Assembly (NCBI GenBank): GCA_021819825.1
Contig: JAKAEZ010000006.1
Span: 37,332 to 101,331, forward strand
DNA: 64,000 nt
Reading direction: 5' to 3'
DNA from: Planctomycetota bacterium
Lineage (GTDB): Bacteria; Planctomycetota; Phycisphaerae; WQYP01
A program made the translations under genes and the position numbers. The notes beneath the pieces were generated by a model. It saw nothing but the letters and a program-made list of their open reading frames with translations. It was not told where the DNA came from and did not search any database. Every line of letters begins with the position of its first letter. Position 1 is the first letter of the stretch. This document shows, piece by piece, positions 1 to 11,900 of the stretch.

Positions 1-1422
1 CAAAATAAGGGCCTAAGCAATGCGCGCAATCTTGGCTTGCAAGCCGCTACCGGGGAAATCGTCGCGTATCTGGATGATGACGCGTGTCCCACGCCGTACT
101 GGCTGCATTTTCTGGTGGAAACTTTCCGCACCGGGAAATATGTCGGCGTGGGCGGACCGAACATTGCACCGCCCGGCGATGCGGATATTGCTGATGCGGT
201 AGCCCATTCCCCCGGCGGCCCGATTCATGTTTTGTTAAGCGATACGGAGGCCGAGCACATTCCCGGCTGCAACATGGCGTTTTTGACGCAGTCCTTACGG
301 GCGGTCGGTGGTTTTGACCCGCTATTCCGAATTGCCGGTGACGATGTGGATGCCTGTTGGCGGCTGCAGGCTCGCGGCTGGCACCTGGGCTTTAGTCCGG
401 CGGCTGTGGTGTGGCATAAACGCAGAAATTCGCTGCGCGCCTACTGGCGGCAACAGTTGAATTACGGTAAAGCCGAAGCCATGCTGGAACGTAAATGGCC
501 TGAAAAATATAATGCCTTCGGCCATATCGCGTGGCACGGGCGGATTTATGGCCGCGGATTGTGGCAGTTTCTAAACTGGGGACACCGCAGAATATATCAT
601 GGCTCCTGGGGCGGAGCCTTGTTTCAAAGCGTGTATCACGGCTCGCCGGGGGTTATGATGTCATTGGCTATGACGCCCGAATGGTATCTGGGCGTGCTGA
701 TGTTAAGTGTGATGGTCATGGTGGGCTTTTATTGGCACCCTGTCGTACTGGGCATACTGCTTCTGGCGGCCTTGACCGCGACCGTGACCCAGGCGGTCAT
801 TGGTGCTTTCTACTGCCGCTTTGACGAGGTTCCCCGCACGCGAAAGGCCGTGTTAAAATTGCGGCTCCTGACCATGTGGTGTTATCTCATTCAACCGGTG
901 GCGCGCTTGCGTGGTAGACTTTCTCGAGGTTTATCACCTTGGCGGATGCGTATGCCAAGCGGGCTGGATATTCCTGTGCCGCGGGAATTTGTTCTCTGGA
1001 GCGAAGCGTGGCGCGGTACCGAAGATCGCCTGACTGATCTGGAATCCTTCCTTAAACAGGAAGGAATGTGTGTGCAGCGCGGGGGCGATTTTGACCGCTG
1101 GGATCTGACATGTCGCAGCGGTACATTTGGCTCCCTGCGCATCCGGCTGGTCATGGAAGAGCATGGAAATGGCCGGCAACTGGCCCGCTTGCGCACCTGG
1201 CCGACAGTTCCCCGCGTTATTTTGATGATGTTGGTTACTTTAATTGGTCTGGGGATTTTTGATCTTAGTGCGCGCAGTTGGCCCGGGGCTATTCCCATGT
1301 TGCTGGTGGCCGGGGCGTTGGCGCTGCGGGTGTCCATGGATGCGGGCGCGGCGTTGGCGGTCATCTTCAAATACATCCGCCAGAGTCGGCCCGGTGAATG
1401 CGAAGTCAGGAATGATCGATGA
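1..1422 (+). CDS. Glycosyltransferase family 2, 5'-truncated by window edge
   Basis: Frame is open from base 1 (QNKGLSNARNLGLQAATGEIVAYLDDDACP...); GT-A type DDD motif, C-terminal TM segments. Confidence 0.85.
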   Translation, partial: QNKGLSNARNLGLQAATGEIVAYLDDDACPTPYWLHFLVETFRTGKYVGVGGPNIAPPGDADIADAVAHSPGGPIHVLLSDTEAEHIPGCNMAFLTQSLRAVGGFDPLFRIAGDDVDACWRLQARGWHLGFSPAAVVWHKRRNSLRAYWRQQLNYGKAEAMLERKWPEKYNAFGHIAWHGRIYGRGLWQFLNWGHRRIYHGSWGGALFQSVYHGSPGVMMSLAMTPEWYLGVLMLSVMVMVGFYWHPVVLGILLLAALTATVTQAVIGAFYCRFDEVPRTRKAVLKLRLLTMWCYLIQPVARLRGRLSRGLSPWRMRMPSGLDIPVPREFVLWSEAWRGTEDRLTDLESFLKQEGMCVQRGGDFDRWDLTCRSGTFGSLRIRLVMEEHGNGRQLARLRTWPTVPRVILMMLVTLIGLGIFDLSARSWPGAIPMLLVAGALALRVSMDAGAALAVIFKYIRQSRPGECEVRNDR

Positions 1423-3281
1423 ACGTGCCGGCCAAAACGGTTCGACCCGCCCGGCCCGGTGCCTTGCGCACGGCGGCACGGCTTTTGGCGTTGTGCATGG
1501 GCGGGGAAGTGCGAACAACAAGTATCGGTCTGTTGCTGATGCTCTCCGGATCATTAATCGGGCTTTTGCAGCCGTGGCCGCTGAAATACATTATGAATGT
1601 GGTGGCGACAAAATCCGCACCGCCGGGATTTCTGGTCGCCACGCAAAACTTTATCGCGCATTTAATTCCTATCGGCAACAACAAGCTGGGGCTAATCGGA
1701 TTGTTATGTCTGGCGTTGCTGCTTTTAAGTGTGGGCAGCGCTGCGATAACCGTCCTAAGCACCTGGCTTCTGGTTTCATCCGGCTTGCGCATGGTCTTTA
1801 AACTCCGCTGCCGCGTCTTTGAACATATGCAACGCCTGCCCTTGAGTTTCCACGATTCCACCACGGTCGGCGACTCTTTATACCGCATTACCTGGGATAC
1901 GTATGCTGTGCAGGCTCTGTTTAATGCGGGGTTGGTGCCGGGGATTTCATCGGTTGTCACACTCGTGGGCATTGCGATCGTGATGGTCGGACAGGATTGG
2001 GAGATCGCGGTGGTGGCTCTGGTTATCGGCTGCGTGTTGCTGGTGCTGGTTCATGGGCTGGAAAAGCCCACAACCGAGCTATCTACGCGTGTGCATGAAT
2101 ATGAGAGCCGCGTCAGTACGCGCGTGGAGCAAACCCTGGGCGGTATTCGCGCGGTGCAAGCCTTTGGCCGGGAGGCCTTGGAGTCAACGCGCTTTGCCAA
2201 GCAGGCCAATGAAAGCCTGAAGGCCAATTTACGCCTTACGGTCCTGCAAACCGCCAGTCAAAGCGGCGTGGCCGTTTTGTTCGCTTGCGGTACTGCCGCC
2301 ATCATATGGATGACGGCTCGCCGGGTGCTGGCCGGGCAGTTGTCACCGGGCGATATTGTTCTGATGGTCGGTTACACCGCCCTGTTGTTTAAGCCGCTGG
2401 AAACACTTTCTTATACAGTATCGTCCATACAAGGATCAGTAGCCGGAGCGCATCGGGTTTTTGAAATTTTGGATAAAAAACCCCTGATCAGTGATTCGCC
2501 CCATGCCACTGCGATCAAAACCCCGGTGCTGGGGAAAATCGAATTCGAGCATGTCACTTTTGGTTACCAACCCGACCAAAAGGTGCTCGGCGGCGTTGAC
2601 CTGACCATTCCCGCCGGTACGTCTGTGGCGATGGTAGGGCCGTCCGGTGCGGGAAAAACTACGTTGGCGTCGCTGATTTTACGCTTTTATGATCCGGTTC
2701 ACGGGCGGATATTGCTCGATGGCCGCGACTTACGCGACATTACGCTGGCGTCTTTGCGACGGCAGATTGCCATTGTGCCGCAGGAACCGGTGCTTTTCGA
2801 TGTCAGCATTCATGAAAATATCGCCTATTCCCGGCCGGAAGCCACCCTTGAGGATGTCCATGCCGCCGCCCGCGCTGCCGGAGCCTGGGATTTCATTCAG
2901 GCATTGCCCGCGGGTTTTGATACGGTTATCGGAGAGCGCGGCGTGATGCTCTCCGGCGGCCAACGGCAACGATTGTCTCTGGCCCGCGCGTTTTTGAAAG
3001 ATGCGCGAATTGTTGTGCTGGATGAACCCACCACCGGCCTGGATGCCCAAACCGAAGCAGATGTTTTATCTGCCCTGCGGCGGCTTATGGCGGGCCGCAC
3101 GACCATTATCATCGCGCATCACCTGCATACCGTGCGGTATGTGGATCAGATTATCGTGCTGCAAGGCGGAGCGCTCATTCAAACCGGAACGCACGATCAA
3201 CTGCTGCAACAGGATGGTCTGTACCGCCAGTTGTATAATTTGCAATATCAGCCTCAGATGCAGCCGGCGGAGGTTCCATGA
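1419..3281 (+). CDS. ABC transporter, fused permease/ATP-binding protein (MsbA-like)
   Basis: Walker A GPSGAGKTT, signature LSGGQRQRLSLARA, Walker B IVVLDEP; N-terminal TM domain; ATGA overlap with upstream gene. Confidence 0.93.
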   Translation: MNVPAKTVRPARPGALRTAARLLALCMGGEVRTTSIGLLLMLSGSLIGLLQPWPLKYIMNVVATKSAPPGFLVATQNFIAHLIPIGNNKLGLIGLLCLALLLLSVGSAAITVLSTWLLVSSGLRMVFKLRCRVFEHMQRLPLSFHDSTTVGDSLYRITWDTYAVQALFNAGLVPGISSVVTLVGIAIVMVGQDWEIAVVALVIGCVLLVLVHGLEKPTTELSTRVHEYESRVSTRVEQTLGGIRAVQAFGREALESTRFAKQANESLKANLRLTVLQTASQSGVAVLFACGTAAIIWMTARRVLAGQLSPGDIVLMVGYTALLFKPLETLSYTVSSIQGSVAGAHRVFEILDKKPLISDSPHATAIKTPVLGKIEFEHVTFGYQPDQKVLGGVDLTIPAGTSVAMVGPSGAGKTTLASLILRFYDPVHGRILLDGRDLRDITLASLRRQIAIVPQEPVLFDVSIHENIAYSRPEATLEDVHAAARAAGAWDFIQALPAGFDTVIGERGVMLSGGQRQRLSLARAFLKDARIVVLDEPTTGLDAQTEADVLSALRRLMAGRTTIIIAHHLHTVRYVDQIIVLQGGALIQTGTHDQLLQQDGLYRQLYNLQYQPQMQPAEVP

Positions 3282-3847
3282 GCACGCCATCGGCTGATTG
3301 TATGACCCCTTGGGACGGCGGAACATTGCCGACGGGAGTTCGCGTCGGCGCGAATACCTGTATCTTGGGTAAAGCTGCGTTTCGCAGATTTCGCGGGCAA
3401 CTGCCCGATGCTCTGGTCATCGGGGATCAGGCGACTATGGACGGCGTCCAATTTTCCGTGGGGCCGGCGGCCCGGATTGCCATCGGCAGTTTCTGCTGTT
3501 TCACCGGCGCTGTGCTGATGTGTGAATTATCCATATCCATTGGCAGTTACGTACTTATTGGGTGGAATGCGGTGATCGCGGACAGTGATTTTCATCCCAT
3601 TGCCCCGGCAGAAAGAATTCTGGACGCGGTAGCCTGCTCTCCGGCAGCCCATGGGCCGCGGCCGAAGGTGCTGACGGCGGCGGTAGTTATTGAGGACGAT
3701 GTGTGGATCGGACCGAATGCCACCATTTTTAAGGGTGTGCATATCGGCCGGGGGGCGTGGATCGGGCCGGGCAGCGTGGTAACGCGGAATGTTGCTCCGG
3801 GCACACGGGTGGCCGGCAACCCGGCTCGCCCGGTGGAGGCATCCTAA
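3278..3847 (+). CDS. Hexapeptide-repeat (left-handed beta-helix) acyltransferase
   Basis: VVIEDDVWIGPNATIFKGVHIGRGAWIGPGSVVTRNVAPGTRVAGNPARPV; overlapping start. Confidence 0.88.
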   Translation: MSTPSADCMTPWDGGTLPTGVRVGANTCILGKAAFRRFRGQLPDALVIGDQATMDGVQFSVGPAARIAIGSFCCFTGAVLMCELSISIGSYVLIGWNAVIADSDFHPIAPAERILDAVACSPAAHGPRPKVLTAAVVIEDDVWIGPNATIFKGVHIGRGAWIGPGSVVTRNVAPGTRVAGNPARPVEAS

Positions 3848-4446
3848 TGAGCCGCACGATACCAGGCGACTGGCATAACGGATACATTCCGGACAATGCC
3901 GTAGTGGGCGACGGTGCCTATGTGGAAACGTCCTGGAGTTTTCAACGATGCCGCAGCACGCGCGATCAGGCGATCATATTGGGAGAAAATAGCTCGGTAT
4001 ACATGGGCTGCATGTTTGACATGGGAATGGAAGCGCAGCTGACTGTCGGGGCGTACAGCCTGATAAATGGCCTGTGGCTGATTTGTGATCAGCGCGTGAC
4101 TATCGGCACGCACTGTCTGGTGTCATGGAATGTGGTCATCATGGACAATTTCCGTGCCCCGGAGGATATTCCCTCGCGCCGGCGCATGTTGGAGGAATTT
4201 GCCGCCGGGCGCGACCGCCGACTGACGCCCGCCATAAAACCGCGGCCGGTCGTCATCGGCCATAACGTATGGATTGGTTTTGATTGTTGCATATTGCCGG
4301 GCGTTCGCATCGGAGACGGCAGCATTATCGGCGCGCGATCGGTGGTGGACGGCGAGATACCTCCGTATTGTATTGCCGCCGGCAACCCGGCACGAATCAT
4401 TCGTTTCCTGTCGGAAAAGGAGGACCGCCTTGGCCGCCGAATCTAA
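3847..4446 (+). CDS. Hexapeptide-repeat acyltransferase (second copy)
   Basis: ATG 3847 in TAATG overlap; VVIGHNVWIGFDCCILPGVRIGDGSIIGARSVVDGEIPPYCIAAGNPARII. Confidence 0.87.
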   Translation: MSRTIPGDWHNGYIPDNAVVGDGAYVETSWSFQRCRSTRDQAIILGENSSVYMGCMFDMGMEAQLTVGAYSLINGLWLICDQRVTIGTHCLVSWNVVIMDNFRAPEDIPSRRRMLEEFAAGRDRRLTPAIKPRPVVIGHNVWIGFDCCILPGVRIGDGSIIGARSVVDGEIPPYCIAAGNPARIIRFLSEKEDRLGRRI

Positions 4447-5599
4447 ACCTAAAATAATTGTTTTTGGCATTCTGTTCTGGTATCCGCTGGCGGGCGTAAC
4501 GTATCAATTTCTGCACTTTATGCTGGGCCTGCGGAAGCTGGGGTATGATCCCTATTACGTGGAAGATTCCGCGCGGTGGGTCTACAACCCTGACGTAGGT
4601 GATTGCACTGCAGACGCTTCAACAAACATTAACGCCGTGACTCCCATTCTAAGCCGGCACGGCTTGGCGGACCGCTGGGCATTTCGCGGGAATTATGAAG
4701 GCGGCCAATGTTATGGCATGACCGACTCACAAATAACAGAACTCTATCGCACCGCGGATGTGATGATCAACGTGACCGGAGCGCAGGAACTGCGGGAAGA
4801 GCATCTGCGGTGTCCCGTACGCGTTTATCTGGAAACTGATCCGGTGGAATCGCAAATTCGCATTTCACAGGGAGATCCAAAAACGCTGGCCACGCTGGAT
4901 CAGTACACGCACCACTTTACCTATGGTGAAAATCTGGGCTATCCGGATTGCAAACTTCCCGCAGGGCGTTACCACTGGCGGCCTACGCGACAGCCGGTAC
5001 TTCCGGATTTATGGGAGCCGCTGGCGGCGGTTCCCGGCGCACCGTTCAATACGATTGCGACGTGGAAAAACAAGGGAAAAGATATCGTATTTAACGGCGA
5101 AACTTACCACTGGTCAAAAGATCGTGAGTTCCTCAAATTTATTGATTTACCGAAGCGTTGCTCCGCGGCATTTGAACTGGCAACCGGCGCTGATGCCCCA
5201 ACGCGAACTCTTCTGGAATCAAATCGCTGGCGCGTTGCCGATCCCGTGGCAGTTTCACGGGATATGCAGCGTTACCGCGACTATATCCGGCAATCTCGCG
5301 GGGAATTTACGGTGGCCAAAGATCAGAACATCCGTCTGAGAAGCGGTTGGTTCAGTGATCGTAGCGCCTGTTATCTGGCGGCGGGGCGGCCGGTGATTAA
5401 TCAGGAAACCGGTTTCAGTAACCATCTACCCACCGGACGCGGACTGTTTTCTTTTCAGACCATGGATGATATCCTTATGGCCGTTGACGCAATTAATACC
5501 GATTATCCTGGTCATTGCCAGGCGGCGCGGGAAATTGCCCGGCAGTATTTTTCCGCGGAAAAAGTTTTGAAAAATGTCATGGATCAAATTGGATGCTGA
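4430..5599 (+). CDS. Glycosyltransferase-like protein
   Basis: TTG start at 4430 after AAAGGAGG; KIIVFGILFWYPLAGVTYQFLHFMLGLRKLGYDPYYVED and C-terminal AAGRPVINQETGFSNHLPTGRGLFSF, GT1-like. Confidence 0.65.
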   Translation: MAAESKPKIIVFGILFWYPLAGVTYQFLHFMLGLRKLGYDPYYVEDSARWVYNPDVGDCTADASTNINAVTPILSRHGLADRWAFRGNYEGGQCYGMTDSQITELYRTADVMINVTGAQELREEHLRCPVRVYLETDPVESQIRISQGDPKTLATLDQYTHHFTYGENLGYPDCKLPAGRYHWRPTRQPVLPDLWEPLAAVPGAPFNTIATWKNKGKDIVFNGETYHWSKDREFLKFIDLPKRCSAAFELATGADAPTRTLLESNRWRVADPVAVSRDMQRYRDYIRQSRGEFTVAKDQNIRLRSGWFSDRSACYLAAGRPVINQETGFSNHLPTGRGLFSFQTMDDILMAVDAINTDYPGHCQAAREIARQYFSAEKVLKNVMDQIGC

Positions 5600-6345
5600 A
5601 TTCTACCGGCACGGTAAGGCCACAGGGAAAACAAAAGCGGTTAATTATTAATGCCGATGATTTCGGCTTAAGCACTGAAACCAACCGCGGCATTATTCAA
5701 TGTCGTCAGCACGGAGTGTTAACCAGCGCCAGCCTCATGGTGCGAGCCCCCGCGGCGCGGCACGCCGCGCAATATGCCTTGGACGATCCCGAACTAAGCC
5801 TGGGGTTGCATGTTGACCTGGGGGAATGGGTTTTGCGTGGTGATCAATGGGTGCAGACGCGATCGGTAGTGCCGCTGGATACGCCATCCGCCGTGCGCGA
5901 TGAAATTTATGCGCAGTTGGACACATTCAGAGAATTAACACAGCGGAATCCCACGCATCTGGACTCGCATCAGCATACGCATCAGCGGCCATTCATAAAA
6001 GCCCTCATGCTGGAAATCGCCGCGCAGATGGGAATTGTGCTGCGCGGCACAGATAACCGTGTTCGTTTCTGGGGTGCTTTTTTCGGACAGGATGAATATT
6101 TGCGGCCAAGGGTGGAAAATATCTCCGTGGCTAATTTCATCACACTGTTAAACAACCTCCAACCCGGTGTTACCGAATTGAGCTGCCACCCGGGCCTTGA
6201 TGATCAATTAGATTCAGATTACCGCGCGGAACGCCTCCTGGAAGTTCAGACACTCTGTGATCCACGGGTCCGCCGAGTCATTGAAGACTTGGGAATCCAA
6301 TTAACCTCATTTTTGTCCCTAGGTTCGACAGTTGCGGATGCTTAA
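5593..6345 (+). CDS. ChbG/HpnK (YdjC-like) family deacetylase
   Basis: LIINADDFGLSTETNRGIIQCRQHGVLTSASLMV; HLDSHQHTHQ; TELSCHPG motifs. Confidence 0.88.
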   Translation: MLNSTGTVRPQGKQKRLIINADDFGLSTETNRGIIQCRQHGVLTSASLMVRAPAARHAAQYALDDPELSLGLHVDLGEWVLRGDQWVQTRSVVPLDTPSAVRDEIYAQLDTFRELTQRNPTHLDSHQHTHQRPFIKALMLEIAAQMGIVLRGTDNRVRFWGAFFGQDEYLRPRVENISVANFITLLNNLQPGVTELSCHPGLDDQLDSDYRAERLLEVQTLCDPRVRRVIEDLGIQLTSFLSLGSTVADA

Positions 6346-6851
6346 CAGCATGATGGGACGACGCACACGACGCCACGAACGCTGGAGTATTTTTTCACCG
6401 CTGAGGTAGGCGGGGTGATGAAGGACACGGAGGCGAACTGAGGCGGAGCGAGCTTACGCGACTTTAGGTGACGGGGAACAGGAAAAGCATTTAGCAGTCC
6501 TTTCCACTGATCAAAGATCACGGGTCACTGATCGAATTGGCGTAGGCGGTGGGCGGTTCAGTTTCAGCGGCAAATGGCGTATCGATCGGTTAATTTGCGA
6601 CTCGTGGATTTGCGGGTTTGCGGGTTGGGGCTTGGCGGGAACGGGGGAGTATGCAAACGAGTTTCACTTGGGTCAACACGTTTGGCAATCGGCGGTTGGT
6701 GGTATAATCTGCTTTCATGGTCAGGCTTGTTGTGCGCTTGGCAGGCCGAAAGGCCGTGAGCGGGTACGCGTTTTCCAACATGAGCCGGTCAACCATGGAG
6801 TGCTCTGTGAGGCCATCACACGTTACGCCAAATATTTTGGAGGTACGAACC

Positions 6852-7757
6852 ATGTTGCGGCCGAAACTGATAATCTCTGGTTGCATTTTCGTGGCCCTGC
6901 TGCTTGCAGGCGGCGTTGCGATGGCATCAGCTCCACGCCATGGCAACCATAACAAGTTGACGGCACAAGACATAATTATCAAAACGACACATGCCTACGC
7001 CGCACTTTCAAGCTACAGTGACAAGGGGACGGCCGTCGCAAAGATGCGAGGTATGAACGGTGGTGCGTCGTTCACGATGCGCACGACTTTCAGTATCCAT
7101 TTACAACGCCCCCAGCTTTATCGCATACATTGGTCGCAACGGCTATTCGATGGCATGACCGGGGGCGGGGCCGTGTGGTCGGATGGAAAGGGAAGTTTTG
7201 TCGTGATGAATGTGGATGGCCATGAGGTGAAGAAAAAGTACTCTGATGGCCAGTTGGCGCTGGCTGCCGGTGCCGGTGTTTCCAACGGCGCTTCGTCAAC
7301 CATTCCCGAAATTTTCTTCGGGCACAAAAAACTGGGCGATGTCCTCGATTCGACCAACGCCACGCTGCGCCAACAAAAAGATCAAGCCCTGCACGGCGTT
7401 GATTGCTATGTCGTTTCATGGCACACACACCCTGCCGCCGGTCACGGAAAGCAGCCGGAATTGGCGTCCTCGGGAACCACTGTGACACTTTGGATTGACA
7501 AAAAGAATTTTCTCATTCGCCAGGTCAGAATGGTAATCCAAGCAGGGCATGGCGTACCGCACGTGAGTGATGCGGAGATCAAGAAGGACTTAGCTCAACT
7601 GCACGAGCCGGCCACGCCTGCTGCGGTTGCTACCCTCCGAAGGGAATTAAAAAAAGCATCAAAAATGCGGTTGAAAGGATCGATTACGTTTACTGAGACG
7701 CACGGCAAGATTGTGTTGGACAAAAACCTTCCGTCGGCGGATTTCAGCAATCATTAA
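6852..7757 (+). CDS. Secreted DUF2092/LolA-like protein
   Basis: Signal peptide MLRPKLIISGCIFVALLLAGGVAMASA; YRIHWSQ... VVSWHTH... LWIDKKNFLIRQVRM pattern of outer-membrane-lipoprotein-sorting-like folds. Confidence 0.6.
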   Translation: MLRPKLIISGCIFVALLLAGGVAMASAPRHGNHNKLTAQDIIIKTTHAYAALSSYSDKGTAVAKMRGMNGGASFTMRTTFSIHLQRPQLYRIHWSQRLFDGMTGGGAVWSDGKGSFVVMNVDGHEVKKKYSDGQLALAAGAGVSNGASSTIPEIFFGHKKLGDVLDSTNATLRQQKDQALHGVDCYVVSWHTHPAAGHGKQPELASSGTTVTLWIDKKNFLIRQVRMVIQAGHGVPHVSDAEIKKDLAQLHEPATPAAVATLRRELKKASKMRLKGSITFTETHGKIVLDKNLPSADFSNH

Positions 7758-8150
7758 CGCCGTAGTTCAGCGACCGCGACGCGCGATCCGTCTTGGGGAA
7801 GGGGGGCGTGACGGTTGCAGCATCGCAAAAGCGGCGGCTGCGGTCGCAGAGCAGTTGATCAGGAGAGAGTTGAGCAGTAGAGCATATTAACGCCGTGCTT
7901 CAACGAATAACGAGGGAGAGGGCCTGTGACCGATTCTGCAACGCGGCGGCGCTTCGATCATTGGGGGGTTATGTTTCAGGATTTCACGGATCACGAATCA
8001 ATATGGCGACGGGCGACAAACAATCCAGAATCCGAAATCGGAAAGGCCTTTACGCTATTTATCAGAATTGTTCAGTAGTTTCAGTCATGATCAGTAGGGG
8101 CTGCCGCGGCTGAGGTTTCAGGTTATAGGCGAGTTTTCGGGCTGCCGGTG

Positions 8151-8372
8151 CAAGTTGCTCAAGAAGCTCAAGATGTTTTGGGCCTCCAGGGGGCATTCAG
8201 AAGTTAGGAGTTAGGAGAATAGGAGTTAGAAGACTTTGCGAATTTCAAGGTGCCCAAGATGCCCAAGTTCGGGGGCAAGTTGCCCAAGTTGGGCAAGTTG
8301 ATGGAAGCGTTGATTTTAGCGGGTTTGCTTCAAGTTGCTCAAGAAGCTCAAGATGTTTTTGGCCCCCAGGGG
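8151..8372. repeat. Direct repeat pair (29 bp identical, 180 bp apart) in non-coding stretch
   Basis: caagttgctcaagaagctcaagatgtttt at 8151-8179 and 8331-8359, each followed by similar ggcc..ccaggggg. Confidence 0.85.
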
Positions 8373-8942
8373 GGGCAGTATTTGGCATTGAGGAGTTAGG
8401 AGGCGTTTTACAGTATTGGTCGGTATTGGTCAGTATTGATCAGTAATTTGAGAATTGAGCGGAATGGGCGCGGGCTGTTGGCTACAACGAACAACGAAAC
8501 GCTGCGCTTAACGAGCAGCGAGCAACGAAACACACGGGCACTCAACGAGAGACGAGCAACGGGTTTCCGTTCAGGATTCTTTTCCGCGATCACTGTGGCG
8601 GCATGTTATTTACTTGTCAAACCCCGGCGGACCGGAATGCGGCACTTATGCCGTGGAGAGGCTATAGGGGGTGAGACAGGCGCATAATGAAATAATGAAT
8701 AATCAATGAGTAATGGCCAAGACGAGGGGGGCTATCCATCCCGGCGCGCACGGGATAAACTCCGGCGGAGGGGTAGCCGCTGCGGCGGCTGGAAGAGGAG
8801 AACAGTAGATAGTTGAGCTGTAGAGCACATAAGGCTGGCCTGGAGAGTTGCCGGTGCTTGCGACCAGCAGCGGTTGGGCAGGGGGCTGGCGGCGGGTCTG
8901 GTGTGGTTTGTCGGCATGGGTGATTGGGGTTAAACTTTTGCC

Positions 8943-11900
8943 ATGTCGTTGGATATCACATTTATCACGAATGAAAGCGGCAAAACGCTACGCGATCGAC
9001 TCGCGGCGTTGCTCGGTACCGACACGCGACAGTTTGACTGCCTGGTAGGCTATTTTTTCATCAGCGGATTTTATAAGATTTATCCGAGTCTGGAAAAAGT
9101 AGAAAGGGTTCGCATCCTTGTCGGTCTGAACACCGACCACACCGTTTGGAAGCTTTCGCAAAATGCCAAAGCGCCCTCGGATGAGCCTCCCGCCTTCCAT
9201 TTCCACTCCCACTCGGAGGTGCAGAAGGAAATTCCCCGCACCATGCTGCGAGAATTGGAACATGCCGCGTACACCGCCGAGGTCGAAACTGGCGTGGATA
9301 AGTTCGTACAATGGATCAAATCGGGAAAATTGGAAATCAGGGCGCATCCATCCCGGGATCTGCACGCGAAGGTCTACATCGTGACCTTTCGCGATGGGGA
9401 TAGGGATATTGGCCGCGTGATTACCGGCTCAAGCAACCTGACCCAATCCGGCCTGCAGGACAATCTTGAATTCAACGTCGAGCTGAAAAACCGCTCCGAT
9501 TACGATTTCGCCATCGACAAATTCAATGCACTCTGGACCGGTGCTGTGGAATTATCTGAACCCTGTAAACAGGCCATTTTGTCGCAGTCCCCGTACGCCC
9601 AGTTCACCCCTTATGAGCTTTATCTGAAGTTCCTTTACGAGTATTTCCGCAGTGAGCTGAACCGTCCGACGGAGCTTGACGACCTCTACGTCCCGGATGG
9701 GTTCAAAAAGCTCAAATATCAGGAAGAGGCCGTCCTGACGGCGAAAAGAATTCTTGAAGAATACGGCGGTGTGTTTCTTTCCGATGTCGTCGGGTTGGGA
9801 AAAACTTACATGGCCGCCATGCTTGCCCAGCAGCTTAAAGGCCCATCACTCGTGCTCGCTCCGCCTCATCTTATTGATGCCAAGAATCCCGGTTCATGGC
9901 GCAATGTGTTCCGCCAGTTCAACGTTCCGCAACACACAGATTTCGAATCCATCGGAACGCTGGATTCCCTGCTCCAGCGTGATATGTCCAAATACAGGAA
10001 CGTGTTTATTGATGAATCACATCGCTTCCGCAATGAGGATAATCAAACCTACGCCAATCTCGCGCAAATCTGCCGGGGAAAGCGCGTTATTTTGGTATCC
10101 GCCACCCCGCTTAACAACACTCCGGGTGACATTCTCAGCCAGATCAAGCTGTTTCAGAACGGCACCAACAGTACCATCCCCAATGTCCGGAATCTCGTGG
10201 AATTCTTTGGCAAATTGCAACGGAACCTCCGCGGTCTTGACCGCCGCACCCACCGAGAGCAGTATCTCCGCACCGTTCAGGCCAACGCCAAAACCACGCG
10301 GGAAAGCGTTCTTAAATATCTCATGATCCGCCGCACCCGTGGCGAGGTGGCAAGGTATTATGCCACCGACCTTGCGTTGCAGGGCGTGACATTTCCCGAT
10401 GTTGTGGACCCCAAAGCTCTTTTTTACAAGTTCAATAAGGAAGAAAGCCGAATCCTGGATTCCACTATGCAGATGCTGGGGCACGATTTCAAATATGCAC
10501 GCTACAAGCAGCTCGCCTACTACCTGGGCGAGCGCGAAGGGGGGCAATCTCAGGCCCAGCAGAACCTTGCGAAGTTCATGAAAATACTCATGGTCAAGCG
10601 CCTGGAAAGCAGTTTCCATGCTTTTCGTCTCACGCTGGACCGTTTCATTCGCACCTACCAGCGTGTTATTGCGGAATTCCGCAAGGGGAATGTTTACATC
10701 AGCAAGAAATATACCAGCAAAATTTTTGACCTGCTGGATGATGACGAACAGGAATCCATACAACAATTACTTGATGAAGACAAGGCGGAAATGCTCGACG
10801 CGAAGGAGTTCCGTCCTGAATTTATCGTCGATCTGGAAAGCGATCTGGCCATCCTGAATTCCATCCGCAGTCTCTGGAACAACATCAAACGCGATCCCAA
10901 GTGGGAGGCCTTCCGCCAACTCCTGCTTGATGATAAGCAGCTTAAGCAATCCAAGGTGATCATATTCACTGAATCAAGGGAAACCGCAGAGTATCTGGGC
11001 CGGCAGATCGCGGCCGGGGTGGAGAAAAGGGTCCTGGTTTCCAGCAGTGATTCCGATGAGGCCGTGTATCGGCAAGTCACGGACAATTTTGATGCCCGGG
11101 CACTGCACCGTAAGGATGACTTCCGTATTCTTGTGGCCACAGAGGTGCTTTCGGAGGGTGTTAACCTGCACCGTTCCAATGTCGTCATTAACTATGATAT
11201 TCCGTGGAACCCCACGCGCCTGATTCAGCGTGTGGGCCGCGTGAATCGGGTGGGCACAACTTTCGACACCATCCACACTTATAACTTTTTCCCGACGGAT
11301 GAAGGCAATGATCTTATCAAACTCAAAGAGGCCGCCGAGGCCAAAATCAACGCCTTCATTGAAATGCTTGGTAATGATGCCCGCCTGCTGACGGATGGCG
11401 AAGAAATTAAATCACACGATCTCTTTGATCGGTTAAATTCGAAAGCCACGATCACCGGTGAGGATGAGCAGGAAGAAACCGAACTCAAATACCTTGCCGA
11501 GATACGGGAAATCCGGGATAAGAACCCCGATTTGTTCATCCGCATCAAGGCGTTGCCTAAAAAGGCCCGCTCCACCCGGGCGGTGCCGGCACCAATTGGC
11601 ATCGCGCCAAAATTTGCGTTCCCCTCGTTGGTCACGTACTTTCGGCAGGGGCAATTGGACAAGTTCTTCATCGCCACGCCGTTGGGCATTTCTCAGGAGT
11701 TGGATTTCATGCGGACTGCGGCGCTTCTCAAGCCCGTTGACGCCAATGAGCCGCTGCTGAAAATTGCCGAGAACTTTTATGACCTGTTGGATAAAAACCG
11801 GGCCGAGTTCTTGGCCGCCACCAGCGCCGAGGCCTCCGGGGCCACCGCGAGACCCGGCGGCGGCGTCAACGCCGCCTACATTCTCAAGCGGTTGGCCGCC

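Noticed and set aside
6346-6851. Small ORFs in 6346-6851 and 7895-8917
   Set aside because: Overlapping in several frames, low complexity, no RBS or motif support; treated as non-coding.
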